A DNA stretch of 64,000 nucleotides from Streptomyces sp. DvalAA-43 (GCF_900091725.1 NZ_FMBW01000019.1:62001-126000), one strand, 5' to 3'. Shown: positions 33,954 to 43,358, counted from the stretch's first letter. Numbers and translations: made by a program. Notes: generated by a model not told the origin, from the sequence alone.

Positions 33954-35232
33954 CTGGGCGGGGAACGTCAGCGCCCGTCCGGTACGGGCCGTGTCCCCCG
34001 CCTCCGTGCCGGAGCTCGCCGAGGTGCTGCGCCGGGCGTCCGAGGACGGTCTGCGGGTGAAGCCGGTCGGCACCGGGCACTCCTTCACCGCGGCGGCGGC
34101 CACCGACGGCGTGCTCATCCGCCCGGACCTGCTCACCGGCATCCGGAGCATCGACCGCGAGGCGATGACGGTGACCGTCGAGGCCGGCACCCCGCTGAAG
34201 CGGCTGAACGCCGCCCTGGCCCGCGAGGGCCTCTCGCTCACCAACATGGGCGACATCATGGAGCAGACGGTCGCCGGCGCCACCTCGACCGGCACCCATG
34301 GCACCGGCCGCGACTCGGCGTCCATATCGGCGCAGATCCGCGCCCTCGAACTGGTCACCGCCGACGGCACGGTGCTGACCTGTTCGGAGAAGGAGAACGC
34401 CGATGTCTTCGCCGTCGCCCGGATCGGGCTCGGCGCGCTGGGTGTCGTCACGGCGATCACCTTCGCCGTGGAGCCGGTCTTCCTGCTGACCGCCCGCGAG
34501 GAGCCGATGGCCTTCGACCGGGTCCTGGGCGACTTCGACGAGCTGGTCGCCGAGAACGAGCACTTCGAGTTCTACTGGTTCCCGCACACCGGGAACTGCA
34601 ACACCAAGCGCAACAACCGCAGCGCGGGCCCCGCCGCGCCGCCCGGGAAGGTCAGCGGCTGGATCGAGGACGAGCTCCTCTCCAACGGGATCTTCCAGGT
34701 GGCCTGTTCGCTCGGCCGGGCGGTCCCCGCCACCATTCCGTCGATCGCCAAGCTCTCCAGCCGCGCCCTGTCGGCCCGTACCTACACCGACATCCCGTAC
34801 AAGGTCTTCACCAGTCCGCGCCGGGTCCGCTTCGTGGAGATGGAGTACGCGCTGCCGCGCGAGGCCGCCGTGGAGGCGCTGCGCGAGGTGAAGGCGATGG
34901 TGGAGCGTTCGCCGCTGCGGATCAGCTTCCCGGTGGAGGTCCGCACCGCCCCCGCGGACGACATCGCGCTCTCCACGGCCTCGGGCCGCGAGAGCGCGTA
35001 CATCGCCGTCCACCTCTACAAGGGCACGCCCTACCAGGCGTACTTCACGGCGGTGGAGCGGATCATGACCGCCCACGCCGGGCGCCCGCACTGGGGCAAG
35101 GTCAACACCCGCGACGCCGAGTATCTCGCCGGGGTGTACCCGCGGTTCGGCGAGTTCACCGCCGTACGCGACCGGCTGGACCCGGACCGCCTCTTCGGCA
35201 ACGACTACCTGCGCCGGGTCCTGGGCGAGTAG
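33910..35232 (+). CDS. D-arabinono-1,4-lactone oxidase family FAD enzyme
   Basis: 440 residues. VAO-type FAD-binding domain at the N-terminus (VKPVGTGHSFTAAA, VAGATSTGTHGTGRDSAS) and an ALO C-terminal domain with HWGKVNT and FGNDYLRRVL. It oxidises a sugar lactone or polyol using oxygen; gulonolactone/arabinonolactone and alditols are the candidates. The ATG lies inside the MFS gene end, which implies cotranscription and possible functional link. Confidence 0.87.
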   Translation: MTDTDARTTTNAWRNWAGNVSARPVRAVSPASVPELAEVLRRASEDGLRVKPVGTGHSFTAAAATDGVLIRPDLLTGIRSIDREAMTVTVEAGTPLKRLNAALAREGLSLTNMGDIMEQTVAGATSTGTHGTGRDSASISAQIRALELVTADGTVLTCSEKENADVFAVARIGLGALGVVTAITFAVEPVFLLTAREEPMAFDRVLGDFDELVAENEHFEFYWFPHTGNCNTKRNNRSAGPAAPPGKVSGWIEDELLSNGIFQVACSLGRAVPATIPSIAKLSSRALSARTYTDIPYKVFTSPRRVRFVEMEYALPREAAVEALREVKAMVERSPLRISFPVEVRTAPADDIALSTASGRESAYIAVHLYKGTPYQAYFTAVERIMTAHAGRPHWGKVNTRDAEYLAGVYPRFGEFTAVRDRLDPDRLFGNDYLRRVLGE

Positions 35233-35242
35233 GTCCTCCCGG

Positions 35243-35300
35243 GCGGCGGACGGCCCCGGCTCCCGGGCAGACCGCCCGAGGCGCCGGGGCCGTCCGCCGC
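35243..35300. terminator. terminator between lactone oxidase and membrane protein genes
   Basis: GCGGCGGACGGCCCCGGC pairs perfectly with 35283-35300 (18 bp) across a 22-base loop. It lies between convergent genes. Confidence 0.65.
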
Positions 35301-35311
35301 TCGGTGTCCGG

Positions 35312-36328
35312 TCACCGGCCGGTGTCCGTGCCCGCGGTGAGGCCGTCGCCCTGTGCCGGGGCCTCGCCCCCGCCCGCGGAGTCCGTGCCCGTGGTGGTGC
35401 CGTCGCCGGACGCCGCCGGGGACGGAGTGGTCGACGGGGACGGGCTCGTACGGTCGCCGGTGTCGCCGGACGGAGTGGGGCCGGTCGTCGGGTCGGCCGA
35501 GGACCCGTCGCCCCGACCGGTGTCCGGGCTCTGGCTCCGGCCGCCCTGCGGGTCCGTACCGGGTGTCGCGCCGTTCTCCTGGCCCGGCGTGCCGCCCCCA
35601 CCGGAATCGGTGCTCGTCGAGGGCGCGGGATCCTCCGCCCCGGAGCCCCGCTCCCCGCCGCGCACCACGGACCCGACGGTCGTGCCCCGGCCACCGCTCA
35701 GGTCGTTGCCGGAGATCAGCTCGAATGTGGTGATTCCGGCCATCGTGAGGACGAAGACCACGGCCGCCCCGAGCGCCGACCGCTTCCAGCCGCGGATCCG
35801 GGTGCCGTGCGTGGTGGCTTCGGAGAACTCCTCGTCCGGGTCCGGGCGCGCGGTGGTGAGCAGTTGGGTCGCGTCCAGGGGCCGCAGCATCCGTGTGCGC
35901 TCCGGATCGTCCGCCGGGTGACGCGGCGCCTGCCCGTCGCCCGCTCCGCGCAGCACGGTGGTGGCGTCCGCGGCGCTGGCGGGGTTCTCGGTCGGAGTTC
36001 CGGCCGGTGGCCGGCGCCGACCCTTCGCCGTACGCGCACCGCTCGTCTCACGCGTATGCACCGTCACCTCGCGGTCCGGGTGCTTCACCTGGACCGTGAC
36101 CTCGCGGATCTGCTCGCCCGTGCGGCGGAAGAAGTGCTGGAAGACCGAACCGCCGCAGGTGGCGACGACGCTCATCACTCCGGCACCGAGGATCGTTCCG
36201 TACACACCCAGCTGGGAGGCCGCCACCGCTGCCGCGACGGCTGCCACGGCGCTGCCCGCCACCTGCGGCAGGCTCAGATCGATACGCCTTTCCTTGGGTT
36301 CTATGTCACTTTCCGGCTTCTGCACCAT
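35312..36328 (-). CDS. hypothetical membrane protein with Pro/Ser/Thr-rich tail
   Basis: 338 residues. Residues ~20-65 hold two short hydrophobic segments (AGSAVAAVAAAVAASQLG, VYGTILGAGVMSVVATCGG), a linker follows, then one membrane helix (LGAAVVFVLTMAGITTFELI) at about 200. The last ~120 residues are low-complexity Gly/Ser/Thr/Pro/Asp and probably outside the cell. Start chosen at MVQKPESD, which has only a weak ribosome site. No function is known; a wall-spanning anchor is possible. Confidence 0.7.
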   Translation of the reverse strand: MVQKPESDIEPKERRIDLSLPQVAGSAVAAVAAAVAASQLGVYGTILGAGVMSVVATCGGSVFQHFFRRTGEQIREVTVQVKHPDREVTVHTRETSGARTAKGRRRPPAGTPTENPASAADATTVLRGAGDGQAPRHPADDPERTRMLRPLDATQLLTTARPDPDEEFSEATTHGTRIRGWKRSALGAAVVFVLTMAGITTFELISGNDLSGGRGTTVGSVVRGGERGSGAEDPAPSTSTDSGGGGTPGQENGATPGTDPQGGRSQSPDTGRGDGSSADPTTGPTPSGDTGDRTSPSPSTTPSPAASGDGTTTGTDSAGGGEAPAQGDGLTAGTDTGR

Positions 36329-36825
36329 TTCCAGCCCTTGATTGACATCTCTCCCACCATGCAACAGGAAGGGACATATGAGCGAAGTGATTAGTTCCGT
36401 TTCTGTGGGTTCTGTGAAGCAGGACACGCGCGAAGGGCGCACCACCCCCGGCCCGGCGACCCGGCTCCCGCACCTCACGAGAACTTCGACGGCGCGGCGG
36501 TCCACCCCGGTGGCCCGAATGGAGTACTGTGGCGAGCCCTGGGGCCGGACTCCCGTACGGGTGTCCGGGATCTTCGGGAGGGGGCCGAAGGAGGCACTCG
36601 ATCCGGCGGCGCCACGGCATCGCACGGGGACTGGCCACAAGAGGTGACCAACAGTCACTTTCTGTTGCAGAATAGGTCACCGTGTCATACCGGCGATCAA
36701 GGGCTCACGCCCGACACGCCGGGCAACACGGCAATGTTGTGGCAGGCTGCACCCGGGCAGGCCACACTCGACTAGCGGAAGCAGCGACGCACGTGACGTC
36801 GGCAGGCACCACCCGGGAGGTCCCC
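36329..36825. other. divergent region between membrane protein gene and sepH
   Basis: 497 bases without a gene. The half near sepH holds nested inverted repeats at 36643-36681 (listed separately). The other half shows short open frames only, with no ribosome sites. I could not fix -10/-35 boxes for either gene. Confidence 0.4.
36643..36681 (+). promoter_or_regulatory. nested inverted repeats upstream of sepH
   Basis: GGTGACC (36643-36649) and GGTCACC (36675-36681) are perfect inverted copies; inside them AACAG and CTGTT pair again. The sequence between is AT-richer than its surroundings. It could be a two-box operator or a leader hairpin, about 145 bases before the sepH start. Confidence 0.4.
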
Positions 36826-37884
36826 ATGCCCGAACTGCGTGTCGTGGCCGTCTCCAACGACGGCACACGACTGGTGCTCAAGTCTGCGGACAGCACGGAG
36901 TACACGCTTCCCATCGACGAGCGGCTGCGAGCCGCCGTGCGCAACGACCGCGCGCGACTCGGCCAGATCGAGATCGAGGTGGAGAGCCACCTCCGCCCCC
37001 GCGACATCCAGGCCCGGATACGAGCCGGTGCCTCCGCGGAGGAGGTCGCCCAGTTCGCCGGGATCCCCGTCGACCGTGTCCGCCGCTTCGAGGGCCCCGT
37101 GCTCGCGGAGCGCGCTTTCATGGCCGAGCGGGCCCGGAAGACCCCCGTGCGCCGTCCCGGCGAGAACACCGGGCCCCAGCTCGGCGAGGCGGTGCAGGAA
37201 CGACTGCTGCTGCGGGGCGCCGACAAGGAGACCGTCCAGTGGGACTCCTGGCGCCGGGATGACGGCACCTGGGAAGTCCTCCTGGTCTACCGGGTCGCGG
37301 GCGAGCCCCACTCGGCGAGCTGGACGTACGACGCGCCGCGCCGCCTGGTCCAGGCCGTGGACGACGAGGCGCGCTCGCTGATCGGCGAGACCGACGATGT
37401 CGCCGCGCCCGAGCCGAGCTTCCCGTTCGTGCCCCGGATCGCCCGGCTGCCGCGTGACCGGCCACTGGACCGCGCCCTGGACCGCCAGATGGAGCGGCCC
37501 ACGGCCCCGCCGCCCCCGCCCGAGCCCGAGGACCACATCTCGGCCGGTGAGCGCGATTCGCTGACCAGCCTGCTGGAAGCGGTGCCGAGTTTCCGCGGCG
37601 ACATGGTGGTGCCGGAACGCCCGGCTCCGCCGGAGCCGCCCGCGATCGAGCCCGCCGCACAGGGGCCGGAGGCCGACGAGTCGCCGGCCGCGGCAGCCTC
37701 CGCGGGCGCCGGTTCCGCCTATGCGGATGTGCTGATGCCGCGCGCGGTGGCCGGTCATCGCGACCGGCTGACCGGTACGACGGACCGCCAGGCAGAGGCG
37801 GACGGTGTCCGGCCCGGCCGCCGGGCCGCCGTACCGACCTGGGACGAGATCGTCTTCGGTACCCGCCGCAAGAAGCAGGACTGA
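36826..37884 (+). CDS. sepH: SepH, cell-division septation protein
   Basis: 352 residues. The N-terminal DUF3071 domain (1-~165) begins MPELRVVAVSNDGTRLVLK and contains the helix-turn-helix-like DIQARIRAGASAEEVAQFAG with IPVDRVRRFEGPVLAERAFM. A long disordered proline-rich middle leads to the conserved end PTWDEIVFGTRRKKQD. In Streptomyces SepH binds FtsZ and stimulates Z-ring assembly through this N-terminal domain. ATG with GGGAGG six bases upstream. A terminator follows. Confidence 0.95.
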   Translation: MPELRVVAVSNDGTRLVLKSADSTEYTLPIDERLRAAVRNDRARLGQIEIEVESHLRPRDIQARIRAGASAEEVAQFAGIPVDRVRRFEGPVLAERAFMAERARKTPVRRPGENTGPQLGEAVQERLLLRGADKETVQWDSWRRDDGTWEVLLVYRVAGEPHSASWTYDAPRRLVQAVDDEARSLIGETDDVAAPEPSFPFVPRIARLPRDRPLDRALDRQMERPTAPPPPPEPEDHISAGERDSLTSLLEAVPSFRGDMVVPERPAPPEPPAIEPAAQGPEADESPAAAASAGAGSAYADVLMPRAVAGHRDRLTGTTDRQAEADGVRPGRRAAVPTWDEIVFGTRRKKQD

Positions 37885-37903
37885 GCGGGGTGGCCGCAGC
37901 GTG

Positions 37904-37939
37904 ACGAGGGCCCGTACGCCCCTGCGTGCGGGCCCTCGT
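37904..37939. terminator. terminator between sepH and rhodanese gene
   Basis: ACGAGGGCCCGTACG pairs with CGTGCGGGCCCTCGT: 15 bp with one G-T pair and a six-base loop. Shared by convergent genes. Confidence 0.75.
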
Positions 37940-38008
37940 GCCGTCTGCGTCCGGCGCGCCTCGCGCTTACGGGGCCGGGCGCGGCGGCCGGGGCCGGCGC
38001 CCGTCCGA

Positions 38009-38836
38009 TTACTGGGGCTCGGGCCCCGTGGCCACCGGGCGGGACGCGTCGCCGGACCACTCGGACCAGGAGCCCGCGTACAGCGCCGCCGGGATGCCCG
38101 CGACGGCCAGGGCCAGCACCTCATGGGCGCCGGAGACCCCGGAGCCGCAGTAGACACCGATCTCATCCGCCCGGTCGGCGCCGAGCCCCTCGAAGCGCGC
38201 CGCCAGCGCCTCCGCGTCCAGGAACCGGCCGTCCTCCCCCGTGTTCTCGGAGGTCGGGGCCGAGACGGCGCCCGGGATATGGCCGCCCACCCGGTCGATC
38301 GGCTCCACATCGCCCCTGTAGCGCTCGGCGGCGCGGGCGTCGAGCAGCAGACCCGAGCGGGCCAGCGCCGCCGCCCCGTCCGCGTCCAGCAGCGGCAGCG
38401 CGCCGGGAACGGGCCGGAAATCGCCCTCGGCCGGGGCCGGGACCTCCTTCTGGATCTCCCCCGGCCAGGCGGCCAGACCGCCGTCCAGGACCCGGACGTC
38501 CTCGTGGCCCGTCCAGCGCAGCAGCCACCAGGCACGGGCCGCCGCCCAGCCCTGGCCGCCGTCGTACACGACCACCGGAGTGTCCCGGGAGACACCGGCC
38601 CGGCGCATCACCGCCCCGAACTCCTCCGGATCGGGCAGGGGATGGCGTCCGCCGCTGCCTGCCGGACCGGCGAGTTCCGCGTCCAGATCGACGAAGACCG
38701 CACCGGGGAGGTGTCCGGCCTCGTAGTCGGGCCGCCCGTGCGGGCCACCCAGTTGCCAACGTACGTCCAGGAGCACCGGCGGACGTGGCCCCGCCGACTC
38801 GCTCGCGTATTCGGATGCGGTGATGATGGGCTTCAT
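38009..38836 (-). CDS. two-domain sulfurtransferase (thiosulfate/3-mercaptopyruvate)
   Basis: 275 residues with tandem rhodanese domains. The first is inactive in the usual way (VVVYDGGQGWAAARAWW, Asp in place of Cys); the second has the catalytic loop YCGSGVSGAHEVLAL. RPDYEAGHLPGAVFVDLDAE is the family's entry motif. The CGSGVS loop is closer to mercaptopyruvate-type than thiosulfate-type (CRKGVT) enzymes. ATG reading MKPIITASEY chosen (GAGG nine bases upstream); MAPMKPII is the alternative three codons earlier. Confidence 0.88.
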   Translation of the reverse strand: MKPIITASEYASESAGPRPPVLLDVRWQLGGPHGRPDYEAGHLPGAVFVDLDAELAGPAGSGGRHPLPDPEEFGAVMRRAGVSRDTPVVVYDGGQGWAAARAWWLLRWTGHEDVRVLDGGLAAWPGEIQKEVPAPAEGDFRPVPGALPLLDADGAAALARSGLLLDARAAERYRGDVEPIDRVGGHIPGAVSAPTSENTGEDGRFLDAEALAARFEGLGADRADEIGVYCGSGVSGAHEVLALAVAGIPAALYAGSWSEWSGDASRPVATGPEPQ

Positions 38837-39069
38837 GGGTGCCATCCTCGCGCAGGAGCCGCCCCACCCGTGACACCTCCGAAAAGGACGTACCACCTCA
38901 ATTCGACCTCCCTCGGTCGAGATCCCGGAAAGTGCGGCGCGGCCGGAGCGTTTCGCACGCCGGGTGGTGCAAACATCTGCACGGGGCGTACACATCCCGT
39001 ACCGCGTGGCGGCACGCCGGCCCCGTTCCCCCCGTACGGCCACCCCGATGGTCCGAGGAGAGAGTGACG

Positions 39070-39846
39070 ATGACCGAGGCTGCCACGCCGCGTACGCCCG
39101 GAACACCCTGCTGGGTGAGTCTGATCGTGCATGGCCTGAGCACCACCCAGGACTTCTACGCCGATCTGTTCGGCTGGGAATTCGTGCCGGGTCCGGACCA
39201 ACTGGGCCCGTACGTCCGGGCACTGATCGACGGGAAAGTGGTGGCGGGCGTCGGACAGCTGCCGCCCGACCGGCATCTGCCGGTCGCCTGGACGACCTAT
39301 CTGGCCACCGACGACGCGGACCTCACGGCGGAGACCATCCGGTCCTGCGGCGGCACGGTCGCCGTGGGTCCGCTCGACGCGGGCGAGGCGGGGCGGCTCG
39401 CCATCGCCTCCGACCCCAGCGGTGCCGTCTTCGGGATCTGGCAGGCCGCCGCGCATGTCGGCACGGCACTCGCCGGGGCTCCCGGCACACCGGTCTGGAA
39501 CGAGCTGGTGACCCGTGAGACCGCCACGGTCTGCAAGTTCTACCAGACGGTTTTCGGCTACGAGGCGGAGGCGGTCGTCTCGGCCGACTTCGACTACCAG
39601 ACCCTGCATCTGGAGGGCCGTCCGGTGGCCTCGCTGCACGGCGTCGGCCATGCCCTGCCGCGCGACCGGGGCCCGCACTGGATGACGTACTTCGAGGTCT
39701 CCGACACCGACGAGGCGGCGCGGCGCGTGGTGGAGCTCGGCGGATACATTCTGCAGCCGCCCCGGGAGGGGTCGGGCGGCCGGGTGGCGACCGTGGCGGA
39801 CCCGGAGGGCGCGGTGTTCACGATCGTGCGGTCGGCCGGCCGCTGA
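39070..39846 (+). CDS. VOC-superfamily (glyoxalase/bleomycin resistance fold) protein
   Basis: 258 residues made of two VOC repeats, each with the strand-helix pattern of the fold: WVSLIVHGLSTTQDFYADLF with FGWEFV, and VWNELVTRETATVCKFYQTV with FGYEAE. Each ends in DPSGAVFGIWQ and DPEGAVFTIV. Similar to hydroxylase/CFP-30-type proteins in Streptomyces; ligand and reaction unknown. GAGGAGAG ribosome site. Its stop is four bases from the convergent PaaX-type gene. Confidence 0.88.
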   Translation: MTEAATPRTPGTPCWVSLIVHGLSTTQDFYADLFGWEFVPGPDQLGPYVRALIDGKVVAGVGQLPPDRHLPVAWTTYLATDDADLTAETIRSCGGTVAVGPLDAGEAGRLAIASDPSGAVFGIWQAAAHVGTALAGAPGTPVWNELVTRETATVCKFYQTVFGYEAEAVVSADFDYQTLHLEGRPVASLHGVGHALPRDRGPHWMTYFEVSDTDEAARRVVELGGYILQPPREGSGGRVATVADPEGAVFTIVRSAGR

Positions 39847-39850
39847 GGCG

Positions 39851-40723
39851 TCAGAGCGCCCGGACCCGTGCGACATGGCGGCGGGCGGGGCCGGCCAGCC
39901 GGGCGTGCATCTCGTCGAAGAGCTCGGAGGCGTGCGTTCCGCTCCATGCGTCGGGCAGCAGCTCACGCGCGAGACCGGGATCGAGGTAGACGAGCCTGCG
40001 CCAGTCGGTGAGGACCCCGATGTACGTCGTGAACGCCTGGCGGTCCGTCACCGGGGCGCCGTTCGCGATCCGCTCGGCCACCGGGCCGTGCGTGGCGAGG
40101 AATTCGGCGTACAGCCGCTCCAGCCGGTCGGTATCCCACCAGGAACGGACCTTCGCGGCGAGTTCGTCGCCGTCGCCCCCGCCCGCCGACAGGTAGCCGG
40201 CCCGGAAGAGGTCGGCGTACGCGCGCAGCCCGTGCCTGGCCAGCATGGACTCCGCCTCGCCGTGCACATGTCCCGGGGCGATCCACACTCCGGCGGACAC
40301 GGAGCCGAAGCCGAGCCGGGTGAGCTGGGTGCGCAGGGTGTGCCGCCTGGCGCGCTCGGACTCGGGCACCGAGAAGACGACCAGCACCCAGCCCTCGTCC
40401 ACGGTGGCCCGCCGGGCGGCGAAGATGCGCGGATCGCCGTCGCGCAGGATCCTCTCGGTCTCGGGCGAGATCCGGTACCCGGCCGCCCCGGACACCGACT
40501 GGGCCTCCAGCAGCCCGGCCCGCTTCAGCCGGGAGACGCTGGAGCGTACGGTCGGGGCCTCGATGTCGAGGTCGGCGAGCAGCTGGATCAGCGAGGCCAC
40601 CGACATCCAGCCGTCGGTGTCGCGCGCGTACAGCCCGTAGACGGTCACGATCAGCTGTCGGGGCTGCACCTTGCCCAGCGGGCCCGGTCCGGACCCGGCA
40701 TCTGCTCCGCTCACCGTGTTCAC
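39851..40723 (-). CDS. PaaX-family transcriptional regulator
   Basis: 290 residues. N-terminal winged helix (PRQLIVTVYGLYARDTDGWM, then SVRSSVSRLKRAGLLEA-type recognition region), central PaaX domain (WVLVVFSVPESERARRH, LTRLGFGSVSAGVWIAPGHV) and C-terminal DLFDE-type end (WRRLVYLDPGLARELLPDAW). PaaX proteins repress phenylacetyl-CoA catabolism genes, but none are near, so its regulon is probably different. No adjacent target is evident except the VOC gene or itself. Confidence 0.85.
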   Translation of the reverse strand: MNTVSGADAGSGPGPLGKVQPRQLIVTVYGLYARDTDGWMSVASLIQLLADLDIEAPTVRSSVSRLKRAGLLEAQSVSGAAGYRISPETERILRDGDPRIFAARRATVDEGWVLVVFSVPESERARRHTLRTQLTRLGFGSVSAGVWIAPGHVHGEAESMLARHGLRAYADLFRAGYLSAGGGDGDELAAKVRSWWDTDRLERLYAEFLATHGPVAERIANGAPVTDRQAFTTYIGVLTDWRRLVYLDPGLARELLPDAWSGTHASELFDEMHARLAGPARRHVARVRAL

Positions 40724-40766
40724 AGCGTCATCCTAAGCAGCCCCGCGCGGACGGCGACGGGGCGGC

Positions 40767-41417
40767 TCAGGCGGAGGAGACCGGCAGCACGTCCGGCGAG
40801 AGCGCTCCCGCCCTGGCGCTCGCGCTGGTTGTCCTGCGCTGATGGTGGCGGCGGCACAACACCTCGTAACCGACCTCGCCCGCCTGCTGGTTGACGTCGC
40901 CGACGACCACTTGGGCGCCTTCGACGACCATCTCGCCGCCGACCGTCCGGGCGTTGTGCGTGGCGCGTGCGCCGCACCAGCAGAGCGCCTCGACCTGGAG
41001 CGTCTCCACCCGGTCGGCGAGCTCGATCAGCCGCTGGGATCCGGGGAACAGCTTGGTCCGGAAGTCGGTGGTGATGCCGAACGCGAAGACGTCCAGGTCG
41101 AGGTCGTCGACGATGCGGGCGAGCTGGTCGATCTGGACGGGGGCCAGGAACTGCGCCTCGTCCACGATCACGTAGTCCGCCCGGCCGCCCCGGCTTATCC
41201 GGTCGACGAGATGGGCGTACAGGTCCATGCCCTCATCGGCCTCGACGGCCTCGGTGACCAGCCCCAGACGCGAGGACAACTTCCCCTCCCCCGCCCGGTC
41301 GTCACGGGTGAAGATCACGCCTTGCAGGCCGCGTGCCGAACGGTTGTGGCCGATCTGCAGGGCCAGCGTGCTCTTTCCGCAGTCCATCGTTCCGGAGAAG
41401 AACACAAGCTCGGGCAT
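40767..41417 (-). CDS. tdk: thymidine kinase
   Basis: 216 residues, type II (TK1-like). P-loop FFSGTMDCGKST, catalytic Glu in VIVDEAQFLAP, and a zinc site from CWCGARATHN plus YEVLCRRHH. It phosphorylates thymidine in the salvage path, complementing dut elsewhere in the window. It lies 54 bases after the phosphodiesterase gene on the same strand. Confidence 0.93.
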   Translation of the reverse strand: MPELVFFSGTMDCGKSTLALQIGHNRSARGLQGVIFTRDDRAGEGKLSSRLGLVTEAVEADEGMDLYAHLVDRISRGGRADYVIVDEAQFLAPVQIDQLARIVDDLDLDVFAFGITTDFRTKLFPGSQRLIELADRVETLQVEALCWCGARATHNARTVGGEMVVEGAQVVVGDVNQQAGEVGYEVLCRRHHQRRTTSASARAGALSPDVLPVSSA

Positions 41418-41471
41418 GAGGGGTTGAGCACCTTTCGGGCGGGGCAGCGGTGGTGGGCGGAGAAAACGCGG

Positions 41472-42659
41472 TTACGAGCGTACTTCGAGGAGCGGGACGA
41501 GTTGCTCGACGGGGGTCATCGAGCCGTGCAGGCCCACCATCGCGGACTCGTGCGGCTCCTGGACGGAGGCGGTGATCGCCACATCGTCGTGGGCGGCCGC
41601 GACGACGTCGCCGATCCTGCCGTACACGCGTTCGTCGATCGTCGGCCCGAACCAGCCGCCCGCGATCGCCTCGTCCCTGCTCGCCACCCAGAACTGCTCG
41701 CCGAGCACTTCCCGCCAGACGGTCAGCACGTCGCTCTCGGCTCCCGGGACCGCGTACACATGGCGGGCCCGGCCCTCGCCGGCGAGCAGGGCGACGCCTG
41801 CGCGGAGCTCCCAGTCCTCGTCGAAGTCGATCCGGGACTGCTCGTCGAACGGGATGTCGATCATGCCGTGGTCGGCGGTGATGTACAGCGCCGAGCGGGG
41901 CGGGAGCTGTTCGGCCAGGCGCCGGGCCAGTCCGTCCACGTACATCAGCTGTCCGCGCCAGGCGTCGGAGTCGACGCCGAAGCGGTGCCCCTTGCCGTCG
42001 ACCTCGCTGTAGTACGTGTAGACGAGCGAGCGGTCGCCCGCGGCAAGCCGTTCGGCGGCGGTGTCCATCCGCTCCTCGCCGGAGAGCCGGCCCAGGAACG
42101 AGCCGCCGCTGAGCGCGACCTTGGTGAGCGGGGTCACCTCGAAGGCGGGGGCGGAGACCTGGGCGGTGCGCACGCCCGCGGCGTCGGCGCGCGTGAAGAC
42201 GGTGGGGTACGGCTGCCAGGCCTTCGGGGAGGTCCAGGGCTTCCAGCGGAGCTGGTTCATCAGCTCGCCGGTCTCCGGATTGCGTGCGGAGTAGCCGGGA
42301 AGGCCGTGGGCGCCGGGCGGCAGCCCGGTGCCCACGGAGGCCAGGGAGGTCGCCGTGGTGGCCGGGAAGCCCGCCGTGATCGGACGGCCGGTGCCGCCGC
42401 GCGAGGTGGGAAGCAGGGAGTGCAGAAACGGTGCCTCGTCGGGGTGGGCCTTGATCTGCTCCCAGCCGAGGCCGTCGATCAGGAACACGCAGTTCCGGTC
42501 GGCGGGGGTGAGTTCGGGGATCGCCGCGGTGAAGCCGGGCACGCCCTGCCCGGCGACGAGCGTGGGCAGCAGGTCGGCGAGCGATCCGCTGCCGTACTCC
42601 GGGACCGGGGCGCTCTCGACGGTGAGCGGATCGGGCTCCTGCCAGGCCGGCTGCGCCAT
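41472..42659 (-). CDS. alkaline-phosphatase-superfamily nucleotide pyrophosphatase/phosphodiesterase
   Basis: 395 residues. The metal and nucleophile motifs of the NPP group are present: CVFLIDGLGWEQIK, the nucleophile Thr in AGFPATTATSLASVGTG, SEVDGKGHRFG and YITADHGMIDI. No signal peptide, so it is probably cytoplasmic. Substrate unknown. Its ATG overlaps the DUF5998 stop by one base, indicating an operon. Confidence 0.87.
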   Translation of the reverse strand: MAQPAWQEPDPLTVESAPVPEYGSGSLADLLPTLVAGQGVPGFTAAIPELTPADRNCVFLIDGLGWEQIKAHPDEAPFLHSLLPTSRGGTGRPITAGFPATTATSLASVGTGLPPGAHGLPGYSARNPETGELMNQLRWKPWTSPKAWQPYPTVFTRADAAGVRTAQVSAPAFEVTPLTKVALSGGSFLGRLSGEERMDTAAERLAAGDRSLVYTYYSEVDGKGHRFGVDSDAWRGQLMYVDGLARRLAEQLPPRSALYITADHGMIDIPFDEQSRIDFDEDWELRAGVALLAGEGRARHVYAVPGAESDVLTVWREVLGEQFWVASRDEAIAGGWFGPTIDERVYGRIGDVVAAAHDDVAITASVQEPHESAMVGLHGSMTPVEQLVPLLEVRS

Positions 42660-43255
42660 CAGCGGCCGGTCGCCGCGGTCGCGGCCGTGGCCTCGGAGAG
42701 CGACTGGGCGAAGGCGAGGGTCTGGCGCACGGTGTCCGGGCCGTCGCCGGCCTCGCTGACCCGCAGGCTCAGGTCGTCGGCGGTGGAGTTGCCGGTGTAG
42801 CCGTGGTCGGCCTCGCAGTTGGGGTCGCCGCAGGCGGCGGGCTCCAGGTCGATCCGGGAGACCGCGCCCCAGCCGATGGTGAGGACGACCTCGCGCGGCA
42901 GCGTGCCCGGTACGTACTTCTCGGGGTTGGCCACGACACGGCTGACCACGACCGACGAGATCCGGTCGAGCTTGACCGACTCCGTCGAGGTGGTGGCGTA
43001 CGGGGTCGGGGAGCTGGTGTCGGCGTTCTGCTCGTCGGTGTGGCTGACGATGAAACGGTTGTCCGTCAGGACCAGGACCGTGACGTGGCGGCGCACCTCG
43101 TTGGAGTCGAACGTGGTCTCCTGGTGCACCAGGTACGAAGCGACCGGCTCACCGCCCACGGCGGCCTCCACCGCCTCGGCCACGAGGGCCGGGTAGTAGC
43201 CACTGCGCTCGATCGCCGCGCGCAGCCCCTGGGTCGTCGTACCGGTCTTAGCCAT
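42659..43255 (-). CDS. DUF5998 family protein
   Basis: 198 residues, conserved in actinobacteria without known function. Mixed alpha/beta pattern with SYLVHQETTFDSNEVRRHVT, VLTDNRFIVSHTDE and RISSVVVSRVVANPEKY; a Cys pair in AACGDPNCEADHGYTG may bind metal. Start MAKTGTTTQG chosen with an AGGA-type site upstream. Cotranscribed with the downstream phosphodiesterase. Confidence 0.82.
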   Translation of the reverse strand: MAKTGTTTQGLRAAIERSGYYPALVAEAVEAAVGGEPVASYLVHQETTFDSNEVRRHVTVLVLTDNRFIVSHTDEQNADTSSPTPYATTSTESVKLDRISSVVVSRVVANPEKYVPGTLPREVVLTIGWGAVSRIDLEPAACGDPNCEADHGYTGNSTADDLSLRVSEAGDGPDTVRQTLAFAQSLSEATAATAATGR

Positions 43256-43317
43256 GAGGACCATCCTACGGGGGGCGGATGACTGCCGGGGACGTTGTGC
43301 GGCACGGCGGACCGGGA

Positions 43318-43341
43318 CCCCGGGCGGGACGGCGCCCGGGG
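43318..43341 (-). terminator. possible terminator after the patA-like gene
   Basis: CCCCGGGCG and CGCCCGGGG form a 9-bp stem with loop GGACGG, just past the patA-like stop and before DUF5998. No T-run, so confidence is modest. Confidence 0.4.
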
Positions 43342-43358
43342 CCTCGGTGCCGCCGGGG

